Shown here piece after piece: positions 1-7,742 of a stretch of 33,768 nt of DNA. Made by a program: the position numbers and the translations under genes. The stretch is taken from positions 40,870 through 74,637 of the forward strand of contig JAIQGD010000020.1 in assembly GCA_020072765.1 (NCBI GenBank), written 5' to 3'. Position 1 is the first letter of the stretch, and the number at the start of each line of letters is the position of its first letter. Below the pieces are notes generated by a model that saw only the letters and a program-made list of their open reading frames with translations, had not been told where the DNA came from and did no database searches. This stretch comes from Terriglobia bacterium (GTDB lineage Bacteria; Acidobacteriota; Terriglobia; Acidiferrales; UBA7541).

Positions 1-100
1 AGCGGAGTTCGCACCCCCAGGTGGTCAAATACTCCCTGAATTGGCGTTCGTCGGGTCCCGGGCGACCGATCAGAAGAACTTTGGCCGGATTCCATTTCAT
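1..100 (-). CDS. N-terminus of a probable response regulator (partial)
   Basis: Only the first 33 codons lie in the window; the gene runs off the left edge. The start is supported by a strong Shine-Dalgarno, AGGAGG, four bases before the ATG whose complement is at 98-100. After MKWNPAK comes a hydrophobic beta-strand (VLLIG), then an acidic turn (PGPDER), then an amphipathic helix ending in WGCEL. That pattern is typical of the first strand and helix of a CheY-like receiver domain. The phosphoacceptor Asp would lie outside the window, so the assignment is an inference from a short fragment. The gene is divergent from nhaR, and the two share the 157-base region 101-257. Confidence 0.5.
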   Translation of the reverse strand, partial: MKWNPAKVLLIGRPGPDERQFREYLTTWGCELR

Positions 101-222
101 GGTGCCTCCTGTTCCAACCCGCCCCGCTAGAGGATTCATGGGTGTAGGTTGGGGCCGCCTGCGATCCCGCTCCCTGCACCGTACGGCGCGATGAGAACTT
201 CCAACAATTAGAAAATTTATCG

Positions 223-251
223 TTTACAGTTCGGTTTTTCCGAAATATGAT
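223..251 (+). promoter_or_regulatory. Sigma70-type promoter of nhaR, leaderless
   Basis: TTTACA (223-228), a 17-base spacer and TATGAT (246-251), each one mismatch from consensus. By normal spacing the +1 falls on base 258, the A of the nhaR ATG. No Shine-Dalgarno lies before that ATG. The transcript is therefore predicted to be leaderless. Confidence 0.65.
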
Positions 252-257
252 CCGGGC

Positions 258-1157
258 ATGGAATGGCTGAATTACCACCACCTGTACTACTTCTGGACGG
301 TCGTCCGCAAGGGCAGCATCGTGGCTGCCTGTGAGACGCTACGGCTGTCTCCCTCGACAGTCAGCGCGCAACTCCACGAGCTCGAGGAAAGTCTCGACCA
401 GAAGCTGCTGGTCCGGTCGGGCCGCACCCTGGTTCCCACCGAGGCTGGCAAGATCGTGGAGAGCTATGCGGAGGAGATTTTCTCCCTGGGCCACGAACTG
501 CTCGATACGATGAAGAAGGACCGGGCGCCAAAGCCCTTGCGGCTTTCCGTCGGCATCGTCGACGCCCTGCCGAAGCTCGTGGCACATTGGCTGATGGAGC
601 CGGCCCTGCGGCTGCCCCAGCGCGTCCGTTTGATTTGCCGGGAGGGATCTCCCGCGCGGCTATTGGCCCAACTCGCGACGGGCGACCTGGATGTTGTCTT
701 GTCGGACGCGCCGGCCCATCCCGCGTCTCGAGTGCGCGCCTATAACCATCTGATTGCGAAGTCCGGCGTATCGTTCATCGCCACGCCCAAGCTGTGCCTG
801 AGGCATAAGCGGGATTTTCCTCGCTCGCTCGATGGCGCACCTATGTTGTTGCCGGCCGACAACACAACTCTCCGGAACGAACTCGATCAATGGTTCGAGT
901 CGCTGCGAGTGCGTCCCGTGGTGATGGGGGAATTCGAGGACAACGCCATGCTGCGCGCCTTCGCGGAATCCGGGGAAGGAATCGTTCCGGTGGCATCGTG
1001 CGTGGAGCGGAATTTCGTTCAGAAAAGCAAATTGCGCCGGATTGGGCGGACCCGCGCGGTGGAAGTAAGCTTTTACGCCATCTCCACCGAGAAAAAGCTG
1101 AAGCACCCGCCCGTGGTCGCCATTTGCGGGGGTGTGCGCCGGCGATTGGCTGCATAA
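258..1157 (+). CDS. nhaR: LysR-family regulator, NhaR type
   Basis: Cytoplasmic DNA-binding transcription regulator of 299 residues, the normal LysR length. An N-terminal winged helix-turn-helix spans about residues 5-65, with the recognition region SPSTVSAQLHELEESL. It is followed by a linker helix and a periplasmic-binding-like effector domain starting near residue 92 (LRLSVGIVDALPK). The opening WLNYHHLYYFWTVV closely resembles NhaR, the Na+/Li+-responsive activator of nhaA in enterobacteria, and the VGIVDALPK segment also fits. No nhaA antiporter lies in the window, so the target and the cation response are inferred from family only. The start aligns with NhaR starts and sits directly behind a promoter with no ribosome-binding site. 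It could regulate the downstream porin or the divergent gene at the left edge. Confidence 0.85.
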   Translation: MEWLNYHHLYYFWTVVRKGSIVAACETLRLSPSTVSAQLHELEESLDQKLLVRSGRTLVPTEAGKIVESYAEEIFSLGHELLDTMKKDRAPKPLRLSVGIVDALPKLVAHWLMEPALRLPQRVRLICREGSPARLLAQLATGDLDVVLSDAPAHPASRVRAYNHLIAKSGVSFIATPKLCLRHKRDFPRSLDGAPMLLPADNTTLRNELDQWFESLRVRPVVMGEFEDNAMLRAFAESGEGIVPVASCVERNFVQKSKLRRIGRTRAVEVSFYAISTEKKLKHPPVVAICGGVRRRLAA

Positions 1158-1316
1158 GATTAAGACCCTTCGCGCGCCGGCGGCTCCTGCCTTCTTAGAA
1201 ACGCTGATCACATGGCGGGAACCAACCCCCGGATCGAGCGGGATCGGCCTGCGGCCCAGGTGTGTTTCCGATCACGCTGGAAATATTTTGGCGAGGGCCT
1301 CTGTCTTTGTGTAATC

Positions 1317-1343
1317 TTGGTGACTTTTGTGGTCTTGTATACT
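1317..1343 (+). promoter_or_regulatory. Candidate porin promoter, leaderless
   Basis: TATACT at 1338-1343 matches the -10 box in five of six bases and ends seven bases before the porin ATG at 1351. The -35 is weak: TTGGTG at 1317-1322 with a short 15-base spacer. No Shine-Dalgarno is present. The region 1301-1340 is also a degenerate run of CTTTGTG-like units resembling the tandem repeat at 16652-16675. Confidence 0.45.
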
Positions 1344-1350
1344 GTTTCCG

Positions 1351-2793
1351 ATGCAACGCCGGCGTGCCCAACTCGTGCTGCGAATGCTGTGCGCGCTGCT
1401 GGTGTGCGCGGCCGGAGCCCGCGTCGCGCGCGGCCAGGCGTCTGCATCGGGGACGCCAGGCGAACCGTCCTCGGCGCAGACAAGCGCAGAGGGGACACAA
1501 AATGTCGCCGCGGATGATACCCTCACGCTTTTCCCGCATTCCAAAAGCAGCCGCTACTGGATCTCCGGCCAGGCGAACATCATCCTGCAATGGCACCCGT
1601 CGTTCCCCGCGAACTACAGCGGGCCCAACAGTCTGCGGCCCGGGGCAGAAAATGCGACCTCGAAGCTCTATACGCTCTATCTGGGGTACGCGCTTACGCC
1701 CACGATCGAGGTGTTCCTCGACGTCGAGAGCGCGGGCGGCCACGGGATCAGCGAGGCTTTCGGCCTCGGCGGCATCACGAATCTCGACGTGGTGCGCAAC
1801 ACGACGCTCAGTCAGAACCCCTACGTCGCCCGGTTCATGCTGCGCCAGATCATTCCCCTCACGGACACGCGGATCGAAGCCGAGCGCGACGCCCTTCATC
1901 TCGCCACGTCTCTCCCGGCGAGGCGCATCGAGCTCCGACTCGGCAAGTTCAGCGTCGTCGATTTTTTCGACTCCAACTCCTGGGGGACGGACAGCCACCT
2001 GCAGTTCCTGAACTGGACAGTCGACAACAACGGCGCCTACGACTACGCCGCCAACACGCGCGGTTATACCGACGGGGCCATGATCGAGTACGACGATCAT
2101 GGATGGTCGGTGCGGTTTGCCGAGACGCTGATGCCCAAAGTGGCCAACGGCATCCACCTCGACGCGGACGTCGCGCGAGCGCGCGCAGAAAATCCCGAGC
2201 TCGAGGCGCGCGGAAACCGCATCGCGCACCGCGCGGGCGCAGTGCGCGTGCTCGCGTATCTAAATCACGCCGATATGGGCAATTACCGCGAGGCGGTCAG
2301 CGAGTATCTAGCCGGAAAGACTTCCGCGCCGGACGTCACCGTGACCCAGCGCCAGGGACGCCATAAGTACGGCTTCGGCCTGAATTTCGAGCAGGAGATC
2401 ACTTCGCAGGTGGGTGTCTTCGGGCGTCTGGGCTGGAGCGACGGGCACAACGAATCGTTCGCGTACACCGAAGTCGACCGCACGTTTGAGGTCGGGGGCT
2501 TTGCCAAGGGCGGCTGGTGGCATCGCCACAACGACCGGGCCGGGGCCGCTTTCGTGGCCAACGGAATCGGGGCTGCGCATCAGCAATATCTCGCGCTCGG
2601 CGGCCTGGGCTTCCTGCTCGGCGATGGCGCTCTGGCGTATGGGCCGGAGAAGATCTTCGAGGGTTTCTATACCGCGCACCTCTGGCGCGGCTTCTTCGCC
2701 TCGTTTGACCTGCAACACGTCAACAATCCCGGCTACAACCAGGCGCGCGGCCCGGTTGTGGTTCCCGCAGTGCGCTTCCACGCCGATTTGTGA
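1351..2793 (+). CDS. OprB-like carbohydrate-selective porin
   Basis: Outer-membrane beta-barrel of 480 residues expected to admit sugars or other small solutes. The N-terminus MQRRRAQLVLRMLCALLVC is a typical Sec signal peptide, cleaved near residue 30 (ARG-QA). The mature part has hallmarks of the OprB family: SGQANIILQWHPSF, YSGPNSLRPGAE, an aromatic-rich LNWTVDNNGAYDYAANTRGY segment, alternating hydrophobic strands throughout, and a C-terminal strand ending in FHADL. The ATG at 1351 is preferred over an ATG eight codons upstream because it begins a proper signal peptide and lies just behind a -10 box. The gene is convergent with the cytochrome gene, with seven bases between the two stops and no visible terminator. 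Substrate is unknown. Confidence 0.8.
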   Translation: MQRRRAQLVLRMLCALLVCAAGARVARGQASASGTPGEPSSAQTSAEGTQNVAADDTLTLFPHSKSSRYWISGQANIILQWHPSFPANYSGPNSLRPGAENATSKLYTLYLGYALTPTIEVFLDVESAGGHGISEAFGLGGITNLDVVRNTTLSQNPYVARFMLRQIIPLTDTRIEAERDALHLATSLPARRIELRLGKFSVVDFFDSNSWGTDSHLQFLNWTVDNNGAYDYAANTRGYTDGAMIEYDDHGWSVRFAETLMPKVANGIHLDADVARARAENPELEARGNRIAHRAGAVRVLAYLNHADMGNYREAVSEYLAGKTSAPDVTVTQRQGRHKYGFGLNFEQEITSQVGVFGRLGWSDGHNESFAYTEVDRTFEVGGFAKGGWWHRHNDRAGAAFVANGIGAAHQQYLALGGLGFLLGDGALAYGPEKIFEGFYTAHLWRGFFASFDLQHVNNPGYNQARGPVVVPAVRFHADL

Positions 2794-2800
2794 ATCTGAA

Positions 2801-3394
2801 TTACTGTTGCGGCTTTGCCTGCCCGCCGGGCGTGGCAGTAGGCGCACCTGCGGGAGCGTTCGCCGCAGGGGGCGGAGGAGGCGGGAAAAACGGCTGTTTC
2901 AGGGCGTCGAGCGCCTCGGTCGGAAGCTTATCGGCTTTGGCGACCAGTGCGGCGACCTGCCACATCTGCTCGTCGGACAGCACGAATTTGAAGCTGGGCA
3001 TGCCGGTGAGGCGGATGCCGTTTTTCACTTTCCAATAGCTCACGCCGACCGGGTCATCGGCGACGTTGCCATCCGGGGTAAAAAGCTGCGGGGCGGGAGG
3101 AAAGGTGGCGGGCCGAGCCCGCTGCTCCGCGCTTTGCGGCAGTCCATGGCAGCCGCAACCTCGGCGATACACTTGGGCTCCCGCCACCAGGTCGGCGGTG
3201 GTGAAGCTGGCGAGATCGCGTTTGGGCGCTTCACGGTGAATCCGCGCGTGGAGCGCGCCGCCGGCCAGAAGCCGCTCCAGCGGCATCGGCCGGTCCGTGA
3301 CGGCGGCCGGTGCGTAGCCGCTCAAAATGTAGACAATCACCAGCACCGGAACGGCCACCACTCCCACCACCAAGCCCCACACAAACCTGTTCAT
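2801..3394 (-). CDS. Membrane-anchored cytochrome c-like protein with CXCH motif
   Basis: A 197-residue protein with one N-terminal transmembrane anchor (residues 4-25) and a periplasmic class I cytochrome c-like domain, then a Pro/Ala-rich tail (PPPPPP, about residues 168-173). The domain carries the expected leading Tyr (Y76), an axial-Met candidate in RLTGMPSF (M132) and the usual SDEQMWQVAALV terminal helix. The heme site is odd: C80-G81-C82-H83, one residue between the cysteines instead of two. Y76 to C80 spacing is normal, so a one-codon deletion within the loop is the simplest reading. I chose the ATG at 3394 because AAAAGGAG ends seven bases upstream; the ATG at 3400 is too close to that site. 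The electron-transfer partner is unknown. It may carry a singly attached heme or no heme. Confidence 0.7.
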   Translation of the reverse strand: MNRFVWGLVVGVVAVPVLVIVYILSGYAPAAVTDRPMPLERLLAGGALHARIHREAPKRDLASFTTADLVAGAQVYRRGCGCHGLPQSAEQRARPATFPPAPQLFTPDGNVADDPVGVSYWKVKNGIRLTGMPSFKFVLSDEQMWQVAALVAKADKLPTEALDALKQPFFPPPPPPAANAPAGAPTATPGGQAKPQQ

Positions 3395-3478
3395 GCACAT
3401 GCTCCTTTTCCCGTCAGCCGGGGGCAATTTAGATATCACGAGCGGTGAAGGATTGCATGTCTTTTCTGAGGCACGCTG

Positions 3479-3916
3479 CTATACGTCCACGAAAACTTGC
3501 GCGCGGAAGCCGTCTGCGGTGGGTTCGACGAAAAATTGGTGCAGCGTGACGGCCTTGACGCAGGTGCCCGCGGTGTGGCGCTGGCGGTCGAACGTTTCTC
3601 CGTAGGCGGTCCCGCGCACCTCGCCCGGCTGGCCGGGTGCGGGCTCCCGCAGCAGGGTGACGGCCATGCGGTGAAAGACGAGGCGGTCGGCATCGGCCAC
3701 CGCCAGCACTTCCGCCAGCCAGGCGTAGAGCAGCGATTCGATGTCCGATCCTTGCGCGGCGATGTCGCGCTCTTCGCGCTCCTCGATTCTTTCCGGCGCG
3801 CAACCGAGCGAGCACATGGCCAGCGCCGCGTTTTCGAACAGCTCGGCCACCGTGCGGCCGTACGCGCGGAAGCCGACGTCGGCGGGATGCTCGAGGATCT
3901 CGTAGGGGACGCCCAT
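3479..3916 (-). CDS. Archease
   Basis: A 145-residue protein matching archease, the small acidic cofactor that speeds guanylylation and turnover of the RNA ligase RtcB. It opens with the family signature YEILEHPADVGFRAYG, has an acidic middle (LFENAALAM, then GSDIESLLYAWLAEVL), and ends with the characteristic VKAVTLHQFFVE segment and a short final strand (FVDV). Length is normal. rtcB is not in the window; archease genes often sit beside it, so this copy appears detached. There is no Shine-Dalgarno before the ATG; a TAGAAT box lies seven bases upstream. The gene is divergent from vapBC. Confidence 0.85.
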   Translation of the reverse strand: MGVPYEILEHPADVGFRAYGRTVAELFENAALAMCSLGCAPERIEEREERDIAAQGSDIESLLYAWLAEVLAVADADRLVFHRMAVTLLREPAPGQPGEVRGTAYGETFDRQRHTAGTCVKAVTLHQFFVEPTADGFRAQVFVDV

Positions 3917-3923
3917 CGGCTCG

Positions 3924-3952
3924 ATTCTACGCCCGAAGGGCGGCGGCGTGAA
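3924..3952 (-). promoter_or_regulatory. Archease promoter, leaderless
   Basis: On the minus strand: TTCACG (3947-3952), 17 bases, TAGAAT (3924-3929), then seven bases to the ATG at 3916. The predicted +1 falls at or one base before the start codon. The -35 matches four of six consensus bases. Confidence 0.5.
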
Positions 3953-3967
3953 GGTATTACAGGAACT

Positions 3968-4018
3968 CTATCGATCGAAAACGATAGTCTTATTGACATA
4001 CGAAGTGTCGGTCGATAG
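3968..4018. promoter_or_regulatory. Candidate VapBC operator repeats
   Basis: CTATCG (3968-3973) and CGATAG (3982-3987) form an inverted repeat just upstream of the vapB -35. CGATAG recurs at 4013-4018, overlapping the -10, exactly 31 bases (about three helical turns) from the second copy. This fits an autoregulatory operator for an AbrB-type antitoxin with its toxin. Binding is inferred. Confidence 0.45.
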
Positions 4019-4021
4019 AAT
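3993..4021 (+). promoter_or_regulatory. vapBC promoter
   Basis: TTGACA (3993-3998), a 17-base spacer and TAGAAT (4016-4021): a perfect -35 and a -10 with one mismatch, the closest to consensus in the window. Predicted +1 is about 4028, giving a short leader that keeps the GGAG Shine-Dalgarno at 4034-4037. Confidence 0.75.
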
Positions 4022-4044
4022 TGAAAAGGAGGCGGAGTGTTGCC

Positions 4045-4257
4045 ATGGAAAAAGTGAAGGTCTCCCCCAAATTTCAGGTCGTGATTCCCAAACGGATTCG
4101 CGAGCTATTGAAGATCAAGCCCGGGCAGGAACTGTTCGTTTACGCGCGCGACGGCAAACTGCATCTGGAGCCTCCGCGATCGATCAAGGAACTCCGCGGG
4201 ATGGCCAAAGGGATGAAATGGCGGGACGAAGACCGTGACCACACCGACCGTTTCTGA
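4045..4257 (+). CDS. vapB: AbrB/VapB-type antitoxin
   Basis: A 70-residue antitoxin. The N-terminal half is a SpoVT/AbrB swapped-hairpin DNA-binding domain (VKVSPKFQVVIPKRIRELL, then KPGQELFVYARDGKLHLEP, residues 4-47). The C-terminal tail (SIKELRGMAKGMKW) is the sort of flexible helix that wraps the PIN toxin. The ATG at 4045 is preferred over one eight codons upstream because GGAG at 4034-4037 is correctly spaced. It overlaps vapC by 23 bases, so the pair is translationally linked. It probably represses its own promoter through the CGATAG repeats. Confidence 0.85.
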   Translation: MEKVKVSPKFQVVIPKRIRELLKIKPGQELFVYARDGKLHLEPPRSIKELRGMAKGMKWRDEDRDHTDRF

Positions 4258-4624
4258 GCTTTTCCTGGTGGATTCCTCCGGGTGGGTCGAGTACTTCGGC
4301 GAAGGGCCGCATGCCGAGGTCTTCGCTCCGTACATCGAGCTGGAGGAGAGCCTGCTCGTTCCAACCATTGTGCTGTATGAGGTATACAAAAAGCTTTTGC
4401 GGGAGCGTGGGAAGTCACTTGCGGATGGGTTTGCCTCGCAGGCCATGCGCCGCATCGTGGTGCCGTTGGATGAGGACCTGGCGCTGGCCGCGGCGCAGGC
4501 GAGTCTCGATCACCGGCTGGCGATGGCCGACGCCGTCATCTACGCGACGGCCCAGGCTCGCCAGGCGCAGCTGGTCACCGGCGACCTTCATTTTCGGGGC
4601 CTGCCCGGCGTGATCATTCCCTAG
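4235..4624 (+). CDS. vapC: PIN-domain RNase toxin, VapC family
   Basis: A 129-residue PIN-domain ribonuclease, the toxin partner of vapB. The acidic metal-binding residues are visible in order: D13 in FLVDSSGW, E49 in VLYEVYKK, D99 in LAMADAVIYATA, and D117 in TGDLHF. VapC toxins typically cleave tRNA or rRNA; the specific target cannot be read from sequence. The start is a GTG at 4235 inside vapB, consistent with toxin/antitoxin coupling. A toxin-intact catalytic set and a near-consensus promoter suggest a functional module. It sits between archease and thrS and separates archease from the translation cluster. Confidence 0.85.
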   Translation: MTTPTVSELFLVDSSGWVEYFGEGPHAEVFAPYIELEESLLVPTIVLYEVYKKLLRERGKSLADGFASQAMRRIVVPLDEDLALAAAQASLDHRLAMADAVIYATAQARQAQLVTGDLHFRGLPGVIIP

Positions 4625-4717
4625 CGCGGCAGCGAGCGAGTTGAGCGGGCGTCTTGCCTTGCACAACGGTGCGCGGGCCAGTAAGCTAGCAGTTCTTACG
4701 TTCGAGCGAACACACAC

Positions 4718-6649
4718 ATGGACACCATTCAGATAACACTGCCGGACGGCGCGACGCGCCAGGTAGCTCGGGGAACCACCGCGGCCCAGATCGCGAGCCA
4801 GATTTCGCCGCGCTTGGCGAAGGAGGCGCTGGTGGCGCGCGCCGATGGCGAATTGGTGGATCTTTCGCAGCCGCTGGAGCGCGACGTCAAGCTTTCTATT
4901 CTGACGGCGAAAGAGCCGGATGCCGTGCAGGTGTTCCGCCATTCGGCGGCGCACTTGATGGCCGCCGCGGTGCTCGAGCTGTATCCCAACGTGAAGCTGG
5001 GCGTCGGCCCGCCCACCGACAGCGGCTTCTTCTACGAATTTCTGCGTCCGGAGCCTTTCACTCCCGAAGACCTCGAAACGATCGAGGCCAAGATGCGCGA
5101 GCTGGCCGCCCGCGACATTCCCAACGAGCGCAAGATGCTGCCCAAGCCCGAGGCCGTCGAGCTCTATCGCCAGAGCCGGCAGGAATTCAAATGCGAGCTG
5201 GTGGAGGAGAAGGCCGTCGAGCCGATGGTGTCGTTTTACACCACGGGAAAATTCATCGACTTCTGCCGCGGGCCGCACATTCCTTCCACCGGCCGGATCA
5301 AGGCGTTCAAGCTGATGAGCGTGGCGGGCGCGTACTGGAAGGGCCAGGAAGGCAATCCGCAGATGCAGCGGATTTACGGCGCCTGCTTCATCGAACCCAA
5401 AGAGCTCGAGGAATACCTGCACAAGCTCGAAGAGGCCAAGCGCCGCGACCATCGCAAGCTCGGCGCGGAGCTCGATCTGTTCAGCATCGAGGAGGAAGCC
5501 GGGCCGGGGCTGATTTTCTGGCATCCCAAGGGCGGCGTGATCCGCCGGCAGATGGAGGACTGGCTGCGCGCCGAGCTGACGCGCCATGGCTACGACCTGG
5601 TTTACACGCCGCACGTCATGCGCTTGGACCTGTGGAAGACCAGCGGCCACGCCAATTTTTACCGCGAAAATATGTTCGGCGCGATCGAAGTGGAAAACGC
5701 CGAATACCAGCTCAAGCCCATGAACTGCCCGGGCCACATCCTGATCTACAAATCGCGCCTGCGGAGCTATCGCGAGCTGCCCATCCGCCTGGCCGAGCTG
5801 GGCACGGTCTACCGCTTCGAGCGGTCGGGCGTGCTGCACGGACTGATGCGCGTGCGCGGTTTTACGCAGGATGACGCGCACATCTTCTGCATGCCGGAGC
5901 AGATCGAGCGCGAAGTGCAGGACTGTATCGAGTTTGCCTGGGAAGTGCTGCGCGTCTTCGGTTTCGACCGGTACGAAGTGGAGCTTTCCGGAGGCGATCC
6001 GGCGCGCCCGCAGGACTACGCGGGGACCGCCGAGGAGTGGAAACGCGCCGAGGATGCGCTCACCGGCACGCTGCAGCGCATGAACGTGCCGTACAAATAC
6101 ATGCCGGGCGAAGCGGCGTTCTACGGGCCGAAGATCGACGTCAAGCTGGTGGACGCGATCGGCCGCCCGTGGCAGCTTACGACCGTACAATTCGATTTCA
6201 ACCTGCCAGGGCGCTTCAAGCTGGAGTACGTGGGCGAGGACGGTTCGCGCCACCAGCCGCTAATGGTTCACCGGGCGCTGTGGGGATCGGTGGAGCGTTT
6301 TTTCGGCGTGCTGATCGAGCATTACGCGGGCGCGTTTCCCGCGTGGCTCGCTCCCGTGCAGGTTGCCGTGCTGCCGGTGAGCGGAAAATTCGAGGAGTAC
6401 GCCAAGAAGGTGACCCAGCAATTGAAGGACGCCGGCTTCCGCGTGCGTCACGACGACCGCAACGAGAAGCTGCAGGCGAAAATCCGCGACGCGCAACTGG
6501 AAAAAATCCCCTACATGCTGATCCTCGGTGGCAAGGAAGCCGAGGCCGGCACCGTGTCGGTCCGGCATCGCAGCAAGGGCGATCTGGGGCCGCGTCCGGC
6601 CGAAGAGTTCATCGCCGACCTGCGCCGGGAGGTGGATTCACGCGCTTAG
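4718..6649 (+). CDS. thrS: Threonine-tRNA ligase
   Basis: Charges tRNA-Thr with threonine in the cytoplasm. The 643 residues give the full bacterial architecture: TGS domain (1-63), editing domain with HSAAH (H75, H79), class II catalytic core (about 240-540), and C-terminal anticodon-binding domain (about 545-640). The catalytic zinc ligands are C337 (NCPGH), H388 (DDAHIFC) and H518 (MVHRAL). Upstream 4681-4711 has two small dyads (GTAAG/CTTAC and TTCG/CGAA). I see no T-box features and no clear Shine-Dalgarno. A weak TTGCAC-17-TAAGCT pair (4659-4687) may be its promoter. The next gene begins 19 bases after the stop, so thrS probably reads through into the inserted oxidoreductase cassette. 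Confidence 0.97.
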   Translation: MDTIQITLPDGATRQVARGTTAAQIASQISPRLAKEALVARADGELVDLSQPLERDVKLSILTAKEPDAVQVFRHSAAHLMAAAVLELYPNVKLGVGPPTDSGFFYEFLRPEPFTPEDLETIEAKMRELAARDIPNERKMLPKPEAVELYRQSRQEFKCELVEEKAVEPMVSFYTTGKFIDFCRGPHIPSTGRIKAFKLMSVAGAYWKGQEGNPQMQRIYGACFIEPKELEEYLHKLEEAKRRDHRKLGAELDLFSIEEEAGPGLIFWHPKGGVIRRQMEDWLRAELTRHGYDLVYTPHVMRLDLWKTSGHANFYRENMFGAIEVENAEYQLKPMNCPGHILIYKSRLRSYRELPIRLAELGTVYRFERSGVLHGLMRVRGFTQDDAHIFCMPEQIEREVQDCIEFAWEVLRVFGFDRYEVELSGGDPARPQDYAGTAEEWKRAEDALTGTLQRMNVPYKYMPGEAAFYGPKIDVKLVDAIGRPWQLTTVQFDFNLPGRFKLEYVGEDGSRHQPLMVHRALWGSVERFFGVLIEHYAGAFPAWLAPVQVAVLPVSGKFEEYAKKVTQQLKDAGFRVRHDDRNEKLQAKIRDAQLEKIPYMLILGGKEAEAGTVSVRHRSKGDLGPRPAEEFIADLRREVDSRA

Positions 6650-6668
6650 CGGTAAGAATGGAGCGGAC

Positions 6669-7712
6669 ATGAAGCTTTCGTACGCATGTAAAGCCGGGTT
6701 CGCGCTGGTCTTCAGTTTGGCAGTGTTCCACGGAAGTACCTCCTACGCTCGACAACCTCAACAGACGAACGCGCCGCGCGCTTGGGATGCGTCGCGGGTC
6801 AAGCCGTGCGACCGCGCCTGTCTGATTGGGATCATGGACGGCTACATGAACGCCGTCTTCCAGCATGATCCCAAGGCCGTGCCGCTGCTGGCGCTGGACG
6901 TCCGCATGACGGAAAACACCGGGCAGATCGATGTCGGCGAGGGACTCCTGTGGCGGGCGAAGGTCGAGCCGACCAGTTTCAAAATCTACGTGGCCGATCC
7001 GGTGGAAGGCCAGGTGGCCGAGCAGGCGCGCTTGAAAATTCAGGGTCAGGATGCGCTGGTGGCGGTGCGCTTGAAGATCGACCGCGGGAAGATTCTGGAG
7101 ATCGAGCAACTCTGGGATCGCATCATCAATGCGGCCGCCATCCCCCTGCTGACGACGCCCCGGCAGACGTTGGTGAACGACATACCTGTTTCGCAGAGGG
7201 ACTCGCGCGAGATTTTGATTGCCGCGGCCAACTCGTACTTCGACGCGCTGGAGGGCGATGACGGCAAGATCGCGGCGTTTGCCGACGATTGCGTGCGGCA
7301 CGAGAATGGCTATCAGACGGTGAACAATCCGCCGCCGGGAGGGCGGATGATGCCCGCCCCGATGCTTCCGAATCCGGAGACCGAGCAGGGCAAGGCCCAG
7401 CTCAAGTTCAGCATGATGACGTGCGAGCAGCAGGTTTCCAGCAAGACGTTCGCCTACATGAAACACATCCGTCCGCGGCGGGCGCTGATTATCGACGAAC
7501 AGAAGGGTTTGGTGGCGACGTTCCCGTTGTTCGTCCACGACGGGACGCGGCGCGGCGCTCCGGCGGACGCGCCTCCGAGCATGCTGCAGAATCTGGTGAC
7601 CATGGAGACCTTCGGAATTCGCGCCGGCCGTATCCACGAAGTGGAAGCATTCCCGTTCGTCACCATTCCGTACGGGCTGGGCAACGGCTGGACGCCGGGT
7701 TCAGGCCGCTGA
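6669..7712 (+). CDS. Exported protein with two NTF2-like repeats (paralog 1)
   Basis: A 347-residue secreted or periplasmic protein of unknown function. Residues 1-27 form a Sec signal peptide ending SYA. The mature protein starts with a CDRACL motif (C47, C51) followed by IMDGYMNAVFQHDPKAVPL and a TEN turn. A related pattern recurs in the second half (AAANSYFDALEGDDGKIAAF, then CVRHENGYQTVNNP). I read this as two tandem cone-shaped NTF2/SnoaL-like domains. It may belong to the DUF8021-type proteins, but I cannot verify that here. The ATG at 6669 has GGAG six bases upstream. It is a clear paralog of the next gene (shared Cys pair, HDPK, NNP), so the two arose by tandem duplication. A small-molecule binding or accessory role to the PQQ dehydrogenase downstream is inferred from position. 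Confidence 0.7.
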   Translation: MKLSYACKAGFALVFSLAVFHGSTSYARQPQQTNAPRAWDASRVKPCDRACLIGIMDGYMNAVFQHDPKAVPLLALDVRMTENTGQIDVGEGLLWRAKVEPTSFKIYVADPVEGQVAEQARLKIQGQDALVAVRLKIDRGKILEIEQLWDRIINAAAIPLLTTPRQTLVNDIPVSQRDSREILIAAANSYFDALEGDDGKIAAFADDCVRHENGYQTVNNPPPGGRMMPAPMLPNPETEQGKAQLKFSMMTCEQQVSSKTFAYMKHIRPRRALIIDEQKGLVATFPLFVHDGTRRGAPADAPPSMLQNLVTMETFGIRAGRIHEVEAFPFVTIPYGLGNGWTPGSGR

Positions 7713-7742
7713 TCGCGGCAACGGACGGGCAGGAGAAAATCG

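Noticed and set aside
4625-4717. Possible T-box or attenuator before thrS
   Set aside because: Only two 4-5 bp dyads are present; there is no T-box sequence, specifier loop or terminator, and the spacer is too short.
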